Source of the DNA: Aphis gossypii
Taxonomy: Eukaryota > Arthropoda > Insecta > Hemiptera > Aphididae
Direction: 5' to 3'
DNA length: 64,000 bases
Assembly (NCBI RefSeq): GCF_020184175.1
Contig: NC_065530.1
Coordinates: forward strand, 43,377,260 to 43,441,259
Made by a program: the position numbers and the translations under genes. Positions 1-13,200 of this stretch are shown one piece after another; the first letter of the stretch is position 1, and the number at the start of each line of letters is the position of its first letter. Below the pieces are notes generated by a model that saw nothing but the letters and a program-made list of their open reading frames with translations, had not been told where the DNA came from and made no database searches.

Positions 1-3000
1 TACGTATATGTTGTTTAGCTGCGCATCGGAGCTCGGGGGCACGCCCCCCCCTGGCAATATAAATCTCCCGTATGGCCGCCGGCATTGCGGCACAATCCGG
101 CAACCGGCTTCTTCGGCGGCGGTGTGCGATGATTCAACGCGCGTCCGTAGAAAAACTCAACACACTGAATGGGAGTGTGAGAGAGAAAGACAGAGTGGGC
201 GGGGAGGAAAGGAGTAAGAGTAAAGAAGAGATAATGAATTATCGTTTAAAAGAAAGAAAAAAAAACTAATATGAACATTTTTTAAAAACATCGCAAACGA
301 TTATAATCTAATTATATTATAATCGGACCGTCCGCTGTCCGTGTTCCGATGTGTATAATAATAACGTACGCTTACGATATTTTATGTGGTATGCAGCGTG
401 TATACTGCGGCGTACGAGTTTAATTAGGTATCGACCACTTTGTTTTATCGTTATTAATTTTTTTTTTTTCGGGATAATGTCATAAGACACGGAGTGGCGT
501 CGGTATCCATATCGTTCCCACCCTCCGAGTGCTCACTGCCAAAAGGGGTGGTTCGCTATTCTAAATTAAAAATAATAATAATAAGTAATAGGTAATCATA
601 ATCTCCTACCGAAGTCATCGTTCAACGCGCCTTTTTTTTTTTCGGATTATAATATAGGTGTGTTGCCGCCGCCGCACGACCGTGAATCCGAAAATAAACT
701 CTCTGCGTTTATACGACTAGATTTTTGAGGAGAAGAAGACGTTACACGACGACGGCGACGATTATAACATTATAATAGTACGTCGCTTGCCAAGACGCTT
801 TTGCTCAAAAGCAACAACGTTCTGCCTGAAACCAACAAACAACAACAATCATAATAAATATATCCTCTCGCCGGCAATTAAAGAAGGAGGAAATGCCACT
901 CTTTATATGGGGTGATGATAAACTGCTATACACAGGATTATAAAATTGGTATGTATATATACCTAATATGGGATAAAAGACATCATGTCAAGTCTTTCGA
1001 AAAATTAAAAATATAATGCATACATACGAGTAGGTTACCTATTTTACAGTAAGTCCACAGTTGTCACGTCTTTTATCGTTTGCATGAGCAGTCGGCGAAT
1101 ACCGCCGACACAGACGTTGTGTGATAAAATATAACCATCTTTACTATTTTTACCGATTTTAGTTTTAATTAATGTTGGTAAAAAATATGTTTTTAAAACA
1201 AATTTTGGCCTTACCAATCATGTATAAGTTTTCAATTCTAGTTCTGATCAAAGTGGTAAGTACACCTTACAAATACTAACGCAAAACATTATATTTTGTT
1301 GTTATTGATTGACGAGTAAAGTTATACTTACACAATGAGAAGTTAACATATAGTTTTATAATAAATACTTGATTTTATTTAATTATTTTATATAACATTA
1401 TTAATAATTATTGTAACTATTTTGATTATTAAATGGAAAGTTTTAAAAACACATTAATACATTTTCTTAAAATTGGGAGAAGGGGTAGACCCTAAAACCC
1501 CTTGTATACACCCCTAGACAGGAGAATTTGTTAGTATATATTATAAATACAGCCATACAAGAATGTTTATATCTAGGCTGTATCTTTTTGAAACATTTAT
1601 ATACTTATTTTAATTCCAAGCAAAACTTATAACCATTTGCCTTTTACATGGTGAATAAAAAAATGTTTTTACTCAATGTCAACATGGTGTGTTTTTTCTA
1701 GAATATCGTGGTAAATCTCATTATAATTGATTATCGTTATAGTATAATTAATTATTGTATGTAATGTATTATATATTAAATAGGTATATAATATTATTTT
1801 ACATAATATTTAGACACGTTAACCGTTTCTTATCCACCGATCGTTTATACGATCCGTAAAATATAGAAAAGTATAAAAAACGGCATAAAAATTGTGTATT
1901 TTTTGTAGACAGGATTTATAGTTTGTACAGGTTTCATAATGATAACGAATTAACACGTATGAGACGTAATTTTTACGAAATGCGTAATTCCGTCGATTTT
2001 CCCGTGGGACGAGAGTTGTTAAAAATAATTGTAACCAAGCAGGTATGTAAGTACGGTGTAGATGTATATACTTTACAATATTATACTATACTATACTTAC
2101 GCAACACGCACCAAAATATGATAATGAAAAATTATAATTAATATCATTTGTTTTTCTTATCGAATAGGAAACGGCGAAGACGCGACTGCTATAATATATT
2201 ATATACGCACCGAACAATCGAAACGGAAAGGAATTAATCCCCGCATACATTATATGTGTACGGTGTACATATATTATATATTGTATAACATTTATATTAT
2301 TTATTTTTATTATTTTATTAAAAAACCGGTGGAATGTTGTGCTCGTCGGGTGGAAGAGGAAACGGACAGTGGTGCTACGCGAAAGACGGAAAAAATAAAC
2401 AGGCCTAAAGAGTATAATCTTATACGAATGTGTATACTGACTGCAGTGTATGCATGTAGACAGTAGGTATAATGCGTACGTATATAATAATAAAAATTTA
2501 ATCATTCGGCACGATTTTTATCCGTGGTGGACGACCGCGCAGTCGCAAAAACAATAAAACGAAAAACTTGCGCGTGTAATTTTATAAGATCAGAGTTAGG
2601 TATATAGGTATATAACCCGTATCTCACCCACACCAAAGTATATAATAAATGTGTAATGATAATAATAATATTATTTGTACATTAATCCTCGTTTCCTCGG
2701 TGCATCCTTTTCGACAGCACGCCCCTTCCCCTCTCTATACCCGCAATCACGCACAACTCTTCCAGCTATTCAACGTATACCTACTCCGCCGTCGACCCCA
2801 CGACGATATGTCTTGCAGGACGTGATCGGGACGACGACGATGGCAGCCGGGCGCGTTCATTATAATAACAATAATAATATTATAATATCGTAGGTACACA
2901 ACAATACGATATCCGCATCGCGTATATAATATCATTCGCCAAATTATACGTTTCCATAGCGAACGCGCGCGCATTCCGGAGACCCGAGTTTCCGGTCTGC

Positions 3001-3800
3001 CGGTCGACGGTCCGTCTGTCTGCTGCTGACGGCGGCCACACCGTTTTACAATAACGCGCGTGTATACCTACTATTATTTTAATAGTGCATCCACGAAAAT
3101 TAATTTAGCATATTTTGAGTTTTTAACATTTTATTTAAACACGTCATTTCTAGATACTTATCTGCCTATTAACGCAACTATGCCTATATTATAATAAAGA
3201 CAGTTATTTTTTACCACTACTAAACAATGCGTTTATATATATTTATTATAATATATTTACATATATTATGTTATGTTATTTTAAAACAATTTCATATTTT
3301 ATACACATTATGACAAATATATAATATAATTAGCCCTAATTATTCCAACAAATCAAATAAGTAGGTATTTATAATAAGTATGCTTATTAGTGGCATAACT
3401 TCGACATGTATGCCCGAGAGAGAAAATTTTAAAACTCCCCTCCTAATCTAAGACAATAACTGAAAGATCTTATGGATGTTGATTTATTTGGTAAAATTAT
3501 TTTAAAAACTTTAAAAATATTATAACATCGCTATAGTAGGTAGCACCATATTCATATATTATTATATTGTAGAAGTACGATTGTATAATATGTGTACATA
3601 AATATTTTGAGGGAAACTGACACAGATCACACGATTTGAAAATATTTATCCACGTTTGCCATAATATTTCTATATTGTTCATGAAATTAAAATTAAATTC
3701 AACTGTACTTCGAATTATTAAAAAATGTATCATAAAAAAAAATACTTTGGAGTTGTACCCATAACGTGGTAGTCAATTTGCATCAAAATTGGCCCTAATG
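1..3800. other. noncoding DNA, no gene recognised
   Basis: AT-rich sequence with GC-richer patches at about 1-200, 480-900 and 2690-3060. Reading frames are short, without homology or splice context. A strand at 660-850 could be an untranslated exon of a neighbouring gene, but nothing in the sequence shows it. Confidence 0.6.
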
Positions 3801-3853
3801 AATTACGGGTGGTCAACGTTTCCACCAAAAATGTGATTTTCGTTTTCGCCAAA

Positions 3854-4316
3854 AAAAAGGTTCGATTTTCGTTTCCGCCAAATCTACTTCTACTTATGTT
3901 ATTGAGATGGAGTTTAAGAACCCCTAGTCTACCTGCAGTTTTATCGATCATCGATATGTATCGAGATTCGGCATAAACCATTTGATAACGCAATAGAAGA
4001 ATATAAAAATAAAACAATTTCAAGAATGCAGTTTTTAAATAAAGTATACAACAATTATTTGAATAATTTATGGTATTTTCAGAAATATTTGACTATATAT
4101 ATATATATATATAAATTTATACATTTAATAATTATATCCTTAATTCAATTGAAATTCAAAAATATAAATCCGAAAATTAAGTGAAACAATTTTTTGGGGA
4201 TCAATAAGAACCGCCTCCTCGTGGTAGCTCCTGGGTGACTCTAAATGGTTCTCAAACAATAATTTAGACAGGTGGGGTAGAAATAGATTTAACGGAAACG
4301 AAAATCGAACCTTTTT
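3854..4316. repeat. fold-back (inverted) repeat, possible degenerate transposable element
   Basis: Arms at 3854-3893 and 4277-4316 are inverted copies: 40 bases with about three mismatches, core AAAAAGGTTCGATTTTCG. The spacer is about 383 bases. Related, less exact GTTTTCG/CGAAAAC-rich sequence continues outside both arms, to about 3805 and 4372. No transposase frame is seen. Class unknown. Confidence 0.65.
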
Positions 4317-4408
4317 CGTTTTGACGAAAACGATACTCGGTGGAAACGAAAATCAAGTTTTTTAGCAGAAATGACTAACGTTCTTATTTACAACATGTGT
4401 AATTACTG

Positions 4409-4515
4409 TAATTTGCACTAAATTTTTTAAACTTCGTTTGTAATTTGTGCCAAAATAAAGATTTGTAATTTGTACCATCTCAGGTAGTAAGAAAATAGGA
4501 AATGTTATTTGTACC
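4409..4515. repeat. degenerate short tandem repeat, TAATTTGTACC-like units
   Basis: Four units of an 11-base motif at 4409, 4441, 4466 and 4505, spaced 25 to 39 bases apart, directly after the fold-back repeat. Confidence 0.5.
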
Positions 4516-4516
4516 A

Positions 4517-7500
4517 AAATTAAAATCGATTGGTATAAGATAAATATTATCGAAATAATAATCGTACAAGTTTCTATATTTGAGTATAATATAATATTAA
4601 TTAAAGATATAAAAAGCTTAAGACATTGACTATTCCTATATTTGAATAATGTCATTTTAAATAATTATTTACATTATATTAATTGTAACATTTTAGTTAT
4701 TGTCTATTGACACATAATATTTTATTAAGTATTGATTTATTGTGAGAATAGTATTCGTATTTTAGAAATGATTCAGGGGAAAATATTTTACTACACCTCA
4801 TATAAAAACTGTCTAGGTACGCCACAGACATTTCGTTGTAAATATCTTTAAATAGCCATATACATTTTGTGAATATGCTTTTCATCTGCTGACCTCGCGC
4901 GTAGATTATAATAAATGGTCACAATACTTTTTAACATTAAAAATGTACCTAATGCGTATTATAGGAAATTAAAAAATCAATAAGCATCAAATTTCTTACT
5001 TATTCAAGTCCCACTCATCATACATAGTATATACCTATTATACAATTTAATAGGTAGGTAAATAAAAATATGCAAATTTGCTTGAAATTAACGCGCACGT
5101 ATATATAGCTGGAAATCGGGTACGATTATAGGTATTATCATTTATATCAAAAAACAATAAACATTTAAAAATATACCTAAATGCAAAAAAAAATTGTTTG
5201 AAAACCCCTACAGTTATAATTACAGTAAATATTACAATAATACTTAAATATTTTGTTTTAGTTTGATGGATATTATGCAAATAATATTAATCTGTATTGT
5301 ATAGCCGTATTATAGGTAGTGGTGATTGACCGCAGTTTTTTCTACGTGATTTAGATTCTTATAACGGAACACCGAGCGAGGAAAATAGTATATATATGCA
5401 TATTATTATTTATTACATATTATCATAAATATCTTTTACATGTATTATAATTATTTTTGATAAGCTCAAATTATTGTCAATCTCCTTCGATCAAAATCGT
5501 TTGTCCACACACAAAACCTAGGTATACTGTGCGGTAGAAGTGAGTTCCCGGTTGTTATAATTTATTTTTAAAACAATGACAGGTGGTTGCTGTTTACGCA
5601 AGCTGCAGTTCATGAAAAACGAGAAATATTTTTTTAGTCAAAATGTTTATCACGTTTACTGTGAAAATACCCTACTAACGCACAGGGTATAATTATAATT
5701 ATGCATATTTTCACTGAAATAGCTAAGATGTAGCTTAAATATTTCATTAAAATATTAAATATCTTTAAAAAAAGAGATTACTTTGCTCTTGGTTAATATT
5801 GTCACATATTTTCATACGCAAAATTCTTGGCATGCATTTAAATATTCGTGTGGTACCTACCTAGTTTTGAAAAATGTTTATCGATTAGTATTTATAGAAA
5901 CTAAAATAATATAATATTTAAAAAATATTTATCAAAATTAAATTATATTTTATTAATTTTAAGTATAACATTTTGACTGTATAAGTACAATAAAATATAA
6001 AAAATATAGAGCTTTATTTTATATATTAATAATAAAAACTAAAAAGAATCTCATAAATCAAAATAATAATTAATAGTATTAAAAAATAAGAATTTTGTCA
6101 TAGTTTTTTGGCAATTTTATGAGATTTTGAGAATGTATTAGCTATTTTGTGGTCTTATAGCTATTCAAATTGACGATTGATTATTAAGATCTAAAAATTG
6201 AATATAATAGTTTTATCGTTATACATAGTTGTATAATATTTATTGAAAATTTTGTTATAATTTTAAACTAAAAATATCTATAATATATGATAGAATATGA
6301 TAGAATATCAGAAAGAATGTTCATCGATTCCACTGAAATTATCTTTATTTTATCTGCTGTAAGAAATTTATCGATTTCGCCGACTGTCGACTCCGCTGAA
6401 CTTTGATATTTATTAAGTATTGTGATGGTGTGATTGCTGAGCGAAAAGGAAGAAGAAATGTTATTTACTCATCATTTAATATTAAATTATAATATACAAT
6501 TCATTTATTAGAAATACTATAGACTGTACGTCATATAAATATATATATAATTTAAAAATACAACACAATATAGTCTACCTACTCTAAATAACCACAGCCG
6601 GAGACAGTCGCAGGGAGAGTGCTGGTGTTCAGAAGGATGTTGTCTGAGTCGAGAAAATACCTGATGTAGATAAGGACATACATAAAGATACAATGATAGT
6701 CTGATAGTCACTCCTATAGTTAATTATTAATTGTAAGATGTGACAATCATTGTACAACACGATGAAAATGATAAAAAATGCTTTGATTTGGTTAGCTTGG
6801 CCGATCTTTCGTTGAGCCATTAAAGGAAAACCAACCAACCAACCTTTAAACGATTTCCGTCTAAAATAAGTGAAACATCATGACTAGGGATACATAAATG
6901 TGGACCTAACCTCGGTTTTCTCACAATAGACTACAGCTTTGAGTAAATTATCACCAGCGATCGCGGTATCGAAATGAATATATATTATACGTGGTGACAT
7001 GTTTCGACTGTTTTCGCGATGAGCCTATAGCGAGCGGCTGGCTACAGCTGAATCAGATTTTGTCGAGTCGTCTTAGAATTTGTTGTCATGTCCCTGCGGA
7101 TGTCTGGACTTGGGAGACGATAACATTTACTACCGATTTCGTTTTAAGTGTAATTTATTGTAATATACGCAGTCGCCGAAAAATTCGGTATAAGTCGTAT
7201 ATATGATATAATTATATAATAGTCACCATATTAGTGTAGTCTTCTCTGTGTATTATATCTGGTATCGTTCCAACTATCGATCTGTCGAAATTCCTATTTT
7301 CAATGACGATATCGTCATCGACGCTGGAATCTGCGCCACAGAGGGCCGTCTAAATTTAGACGATTTTTTTGTCTCTCACCGCAAGAAACGGCCGTCTCGT
7401 ACTCTCTCGATATATCTCTGTATTTATATAATATACTAGTAAGTCCAGGTCCGGTGAACCATTAGGCACTATGTAGGCACGGTATACCTATAATGGGTTT

Positions 7501-7755
7501 ATGAAACGGACAGACTTACGACTATATAACGACAATGTGTGTGCACTTGAGACCGCGCGCTTACAAACAAAAAAATATCATTAACGAACAGAAATTCGAT
7601 CATAAAAATCACTAACTCTGCTCTATAGTAGGTGGAATTGTCGATATCGCGTTGAGTATGTTGGGTCAAGTCGCTGTAATTACGATACAAACAATTTTGA
7701 GCGGCAAAGGTCTATCTATATTAATTTATTAGGAATGTATTAAAATTATTAAATA
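4517..7755. other. noncoding AT-rich DNA, no gene recognised
   Basis: No credible coding exon, RNA gene or complete mobile element seen. Reading frames are all under 90 residues and low-complexity. Confidence 0.6.
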
Positions 7756-8122
7756 CAGTAAAAACCTCCCTTAACGAATACCTCTAAATAGTGATGAACA
7801 TTTTCATATCATAACTATAGGAAAACCTTTGTTTTGGGGATTTCTATCCGAGTATATTTTATTACAACGAAATTTTGCACATTATTATTATGCTATATAG
7901 TCACCTATAGTTATGCGTTGTTGGAAATGGTCTTTTCATTCGGTAACTGATTTTGTTTTATAAAACATAAAAATGACATAAATAAACATAAAACATTATA
8001 TTATGTGTATCGTTTATTTGATAATGTTAGTTTTTTCGTTTACCACCCCTCCCCCACCCGCCTATAAATTCCGGATAACGTTACGGGCGACCAAAAGTGT
8101 CCGGTATTTAGACGTTTCACTG
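7756..8122. mobile_element. pogo/Tigger-like remnant or MITE (Tc1/mariner superfamily)
   Basis: The left end reads CAGTAAAAACCTCCCTTAAC, close to the CAGTRAAACCTC-type termini of pogo/Tigger elements. The right end, read in reverse complement, is CAGTGAAACGTCTAAATACC followed by GGACACTTTTGG. The two ends are only partly alike and no clean TA duplication remains, so it is old. No transposase frame is present. Confidence 0.55.
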
Positions 8123-9175
8123 TGTTTTATACTGCTACTCTATATTAGTATTTTCTAAAATTCTGTACAACGGTTGTAACGTATCGGTTTAACTAAAATT
8201 TATTATATACGAATCGCTCGGTACGACTACTCTGCTATATATAGTATAAAACTCGCGTCTCCGTCAAATTCCCCGACGGAGACCCTATTTTATTGTGTAT
8301 TATATAACGCGTGTTACCCACACGTATAAAACGTCGTTCCGGATGGGAGACAGACACACGAGACACCATGTACGATAGTTGATTGTACCGCGAAAAGAGA
8401 ACGGGTCCGGCCGCTCTCCTCCGCGGTCGACCGCAATCGATCATCATCTCTTGTGCGCGATGCGTTTTCGAAGAAAACTTCCGGTTAAACGTGGGCACGG
8501 GACTGCCGCCGTAAATGTGGGTACGCGTCGTCTAGGTTTGTGGTCTGAGAACGGATCGCTTAGATTTATAACAATAATATTATAATATTATGATAATAAT
8601 ACATTATATATTCGTAATAAATCGAAGACGTGCGGCGGCCATATTGTACATGCCTATACATATCGTATCAGAACGATAGTCGTCGTCCGTCAGCGGCCAC
8701 CGGTAATTCGTTTCTGAGGTTTTTTCGATTCAATAAATCCAATTGCGGTGCGGACGACGCGTACCGTAGTCGTGGTACCTATATACTTATACCATATTTA
8801 TATTATTATTACGTACGTTTAGTCCGCACGTTCCGACCAGCAGATACGAATAGATATCGCACGAGATATAATACATTATATTATTTCACTCGCGGTCGAT
8901 ACCCGCGCCGCGGTCACCATATCATAATATAAATATACAATAATATTATAATATATCATTATTATATTCTTTGTGTATATGTGGGCACCCGTTGCGAAAA
9001 CGGCATCACATTCTGCAGACCGCAGCCGATCGGCGCACGTGTCCGCGTGTGTATATTCGCCCGGGACAAGAGAACACGCAGCACGACGAAACCTCAACGG
9101 TCAGTCGGGAAAGGATAAACGATACGGTAATGACGACGAAGATGATAGTAATAATAATAATAATAATATAATGGT
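8123..9175. other. noncoding DNA downstream of Delta, GC-richer
   Basis: CpG- and GAC/GTC-rich stretch between the pogo-like remnant and the likely Delta 3' end. No gene recognised. Confidence 0.55.
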
Positions 9176-10134
9176 TTTATTTATTTTTTTTATTTTTGTT
9201 TTTAATCATTTGAAACAATCATTTATTAACAAAGGAACAACAATAATATATTTAAAAACATTTAAATGAGTCAATTTAACAAATTTATTCACTGACGAAA
9301 AATAAATGATCGTTGTTTAGAATTGTAATTTAACTTATTTACACTTCCGATATTATAATATACAAACGAAGAATTAGGGTTTTTTTTTTTACAAAATACA
9401 GTACAAAAAACTTAAGTATAATTTTTGTCTTACACGATTACGATATATATATATGTATAATGCGTATAATATAATATATATATATAACATATATACCATA
9501 ATACGCGTCTAACAACGCTTTTACTTTTAATTAATTATTACATTAATATTTAACAAATAATTCGTCCTAAAGACTCGCACAAAAAAAAAGTCGTATAAAA
9601 AACTACAAAATAATGACTTAGGGATTAAATAACAGGAACATGTTTTTTTTTTTTGTTCGACACATTAATTAAATTAATAATAATACTTATAATTATATGA
9701 TTAACAACAACAAAACGATCACAACGCCTTAGAGATCATCACCCTGGCTCTATTTTTAATTTTTATAATGATGGGGGTATATTATATACATACATATATA
9801 TAAATAGATAAATCGATTGAGATTAGAATACATTTCTTTTTTTTTTCAGTTGTCGAAGAGTTTTGTTTCTTATAACGACGGCGGAGAGGGAATAATAGTT
9901 ATAAATGTTAGTGGGTATGGTGGAATTAGATGAGGGTGTTAGAGAAATAGATAATATATGTATATGTAGTCTAATCGTAATATTACGGCGTAAGCCAGTC
10001 ATTTTCGAAGTGTGTGTGTGTGAGAGGTGTGTATACAAATTGAGAGGGTCAAAAAAAAAATGGACTGACAGATTCATCAAGAAGTCTACTTAAAAAAATA
10101 TTTATATATATATAATATATATAATTTAAACAGT
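9176..10134 (-). other. probable 3' UTR of Delta with poly(A) signals
   Basis: AT-rich, gene-free stretch directly after the Delta stop codon. On the minus strand the first AATAAA hexamers appear together at 9284-9289, 9222-9227, 9180-9185 and 9176-9181, after which the sequence changes to a GC-richer character below about 9120. That makes a 3' UTR of roughly 850-960 bases plausible. The exact cleavage site is inference and needs transcript ends. Confidence 0.5.
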
Positions 10135-10255
10135 CTAAACTTGTGTGGCGAAAGAGTGTTGGTCTAAAATCATCGATTTCACGGCCGCTCTTTCGTACTG
10201 AAGCTGCTGGTGTATGTTTCGGTGATAATGGTGAGCTTTGACGGGTGATACCTCG
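10135..10255 (-). CDS. Dl: Delta exon 8: C-terminal tail with PDZ-ligand end, stop codon
   Basis: 121 bases with acceptor gtttcag|CGA, entering in phase 2. It codes for E-V-S-P-V-K-A-H-H-Y-H-R-N-I-H, then on to D-Q-H-S-F-A-T-Q-V and a TAG stop at 10135-10137. I found it by extending exon 7's required phase to the next good acceptor. The A-T-Q-V end resembles the A-T-E-V end of Drosophila Delta and fits a class I PDZ ligand (T-x-V), which supports the exon. The frame is too short to be noticed alone. Two lysines here are possible ubiquitin acceptors (inference). Confidence 0.85.
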
Positions 10256-13200
10256 CTGAAACAGAACAAACCCAAAACTTAATAAATACGTTCATCGGAC
10301 GGTCTGCAGACATAATAATACAATTATTGTGTTGCAGGTACGTAATATATTAATAATATATTATGAGTAAAAGACGTGGCGGCGGTGGCGGCGACGACGT
10401 TGTGTCAAGTCACACTGTACGGCGGGCTGATATATATAAATGAAGTCCTCGACAATATAATAATATAATATTAATAATATATTATTATTATTATTACCCC
10501 GTTGTAGTTTTGCGCCTAGTCATCAACACATTCATCGTCGGATCGCGGCTATATGTACCAGTCGACAACGACGACGACGACGAATAATAATTGTGTCTAT
10601 CAAACACACTTCTACATATTATTATTATACCGTATTCATATTATATATAACTGCGATATTGGGCTAGTAGTAATATAGTAGGTACACATACATTGTGTTA
10701 TTATTTTGTACCTACTAACGCGCTATATCAAGACATTCCGCCGCCGCAACATTAAGACCTCACACACGTAATAATACACGACAATACAATATTGTATTCG
10801 GCCGATACAATAGATATACCCGTCGTCAGTATTATAATATAATATATAAATGTTTTATATACACACATTCGGACACCGTCACTACCGCTCCCCACCGAGA
10901 GAGACGTTTGTTAAAGCAGATACACAAAATATATAAATAATATATATATAAACGAGTAAAGTACGTTGCATTACTCGAGGTCCGGAGAACACACGCTTGT
11001 TCACGTGCGTACCTATATATAAATTATGTGCATTACGCTTTATTGTTAAACGATAACGTCATACGCGGCGAGTGTTCGACTCGCGGGAGGTTTGGGGAAC
11101 TCATCGTCGAAACGTGTGTCATTACCGACCGCATGAGGTTCGTACGATTTAAACATTACACACACACATATACCTACGTACTAAAAAAATGTAGAAACAT
11201 GACGAGCTTATAATATGCCCCCGAAATCGTCGTTTCGTATGGATGACAAAGAAGAAATATAAATAAGACATCATCATCATCATCGCGGTGAGAGAATAAA
11301 ATAAAAAATAATAATAGAAAAAATGATTTTTTTCTCTCGGAACCGATTTAAAAATATATTTTCGCTACACACCAAAAATTTGAAGACTTAAAAGGATGCG
11401 TATGGACTTTGAGTGATATCGTCGATGAAAGCTTAATACGAAATAAATCTGCTGAATTATAGTACACTTGACTAACAACACCTCGTACCAGCCGTTCCAA
11501 AAGTATACCCGCGGGGTTTCGTACTCTGTCATTACTTATTTGCGTAAATTATGCGTTATATTATATTATATATGATGATGCTTACCTATTTGTGTTGTTG
11601 CACGCGGCCGAGTCGACCGATATGACGGATATTCTTCGGTCTAACGCGTTGATGGCGTCCTGTTCCTTGAACGACATCCTATTCTGTCGGTCGGTGTTGA
11701 GCAGTTTCTGCCGCTGCAGCGACGACGACGACTGGGCCGGCGTCAGCGACGGCTGCTGCTGATGCATCTTGTTGGGCGCGGCGAAGCACAGCGGCTCGGA
11801 GTACACGTTCTCCCGGGCAGCGGCCGGCAGCGGGTCCCACGAGTTTCTGATGACGTGCGGGTCGCCCAGCTTGGCCACGCTGTGTATGGAGTTCTGTTCG
11901 TTTTGCATTCTCGCGTTCTCGTCGGCCTTCTTCTGGTCGCGGCGCCGGCGGTTCTTCATGCACAGCACCACCGCGATGGCGGCCAGCACGGCCACCGGCA
12001 CGGACACGGACAGCACGACCATCAGCACGCCGTTGACGGACGCCTGCACCATCTCGGGCTGTTCCTGGACCACGGCGGACATGTGCTTGGAGTTGTCGCC
12101 CAGCGTGGTCGGCCGCTCGTCCGTGCAGTTGGCGCCCGTGTAACCGACGGGACACTCGCACCGGAAACCGCCGTCGCTCCCGCCGCCGGTGGTCACGCAC
12201 GTCCCGCCGTTGGCGCACGGCGACTGTACGCACTCGTTCACGTACCGGCTGCAGTCCTTGCCGCCGAACCCGGGCCGGCACCCGCACCGGAAGTCGTTCT
12301 TCAGGTTCTCGCACGTACCGCCGTTGGCGCACGGCTTGGCCACGCAGTAGTCCACCACGCTCTGGCACAGGTCGCCCACGTACCCGGGCACGCACTGGCA
12401 CCGGTAACCGTCGGCTTGGGCCTGGCACGTTCCCCCGTTCAGGCAGGGGTTTTCTGGCAGTGGTCGGGCAGGTGACAGTGGGCCCCGGCGAACCCGGGCG
12501 CGCACTTGCACGTGTAACTGGAACTGTCTTTGCTCGGCACGCACGTCGCCCCGTTCCGGCACGGGTCCGGCTGACAGTGGTTGGTGATCTGGTGGCACGT
12601 GGGTCCGGAAAAACCGATCGGGCAATGGCACACGTACCCGTTGCCGTTGTTGTTGTTGTTGTTGTTGTAGCTACCGGTTCCGTTGTTCGTTTTAGGGGTG
12701 TTGACGCAAGTGCCGCCGTTTCCGCACGGCGAACTCGCGCAGGCCGGCTGCGTGGACGTCTCGCATCTGACGCCCTTCCATTGGCTGGGACACGAGCAGC
12801 TAGAGACGGATCCGGTTTTCTGCGGAAACAATACACAAAAAGGTTTAATATCGAGACCGGATATATTATATTATAATAATAATAATATGCGTATTTTGCT
12901 CGTTGCGGCTAGGTTAGGCAGTAAAATATTATATACTATACACCCATATACATCTGTATAGAGTGTGCAATTATTATATAAGTTATAGCTTATATTATAA
13001 CTTTATTTTACTGAAGATAATACTATACAGTGACGTATAATACGTGTGATGCAACGGAAATTGAAAATTATTTAATTGTCACCCATCTCCCAAAACCGAG
13101 TTTTGGCAGATTGTGAGGTAATGCAAATGATTAGATGCTCACCTTGCACGTGCCGCCGTTGAGACACGTCAGTCCTGTGGAACAGTCCATTCCCGGTTTG

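Noticed and set aside
12446..12457. Programmed ribosomal frameshift in Delta exon 7
   Set aside because: The site is not a canonical slippery heptamer and Delta is not known to use recoding; a missing base is simpler.
11762..12475. 237-residue plus-strand reading frame opposite Delta exon 7
   Set aside because: It is a shadow of the GC-rich Delta coding strand, with His/Val/Gly-rich composition and no domain.
11679..12836. 385-residue minus-strand frame overlapping Delta exon 7
   Set aside because: Arg/Pro/Ala-rich out-of-frame translation; the EGF repeats and membrane helix lie in the other two frames.
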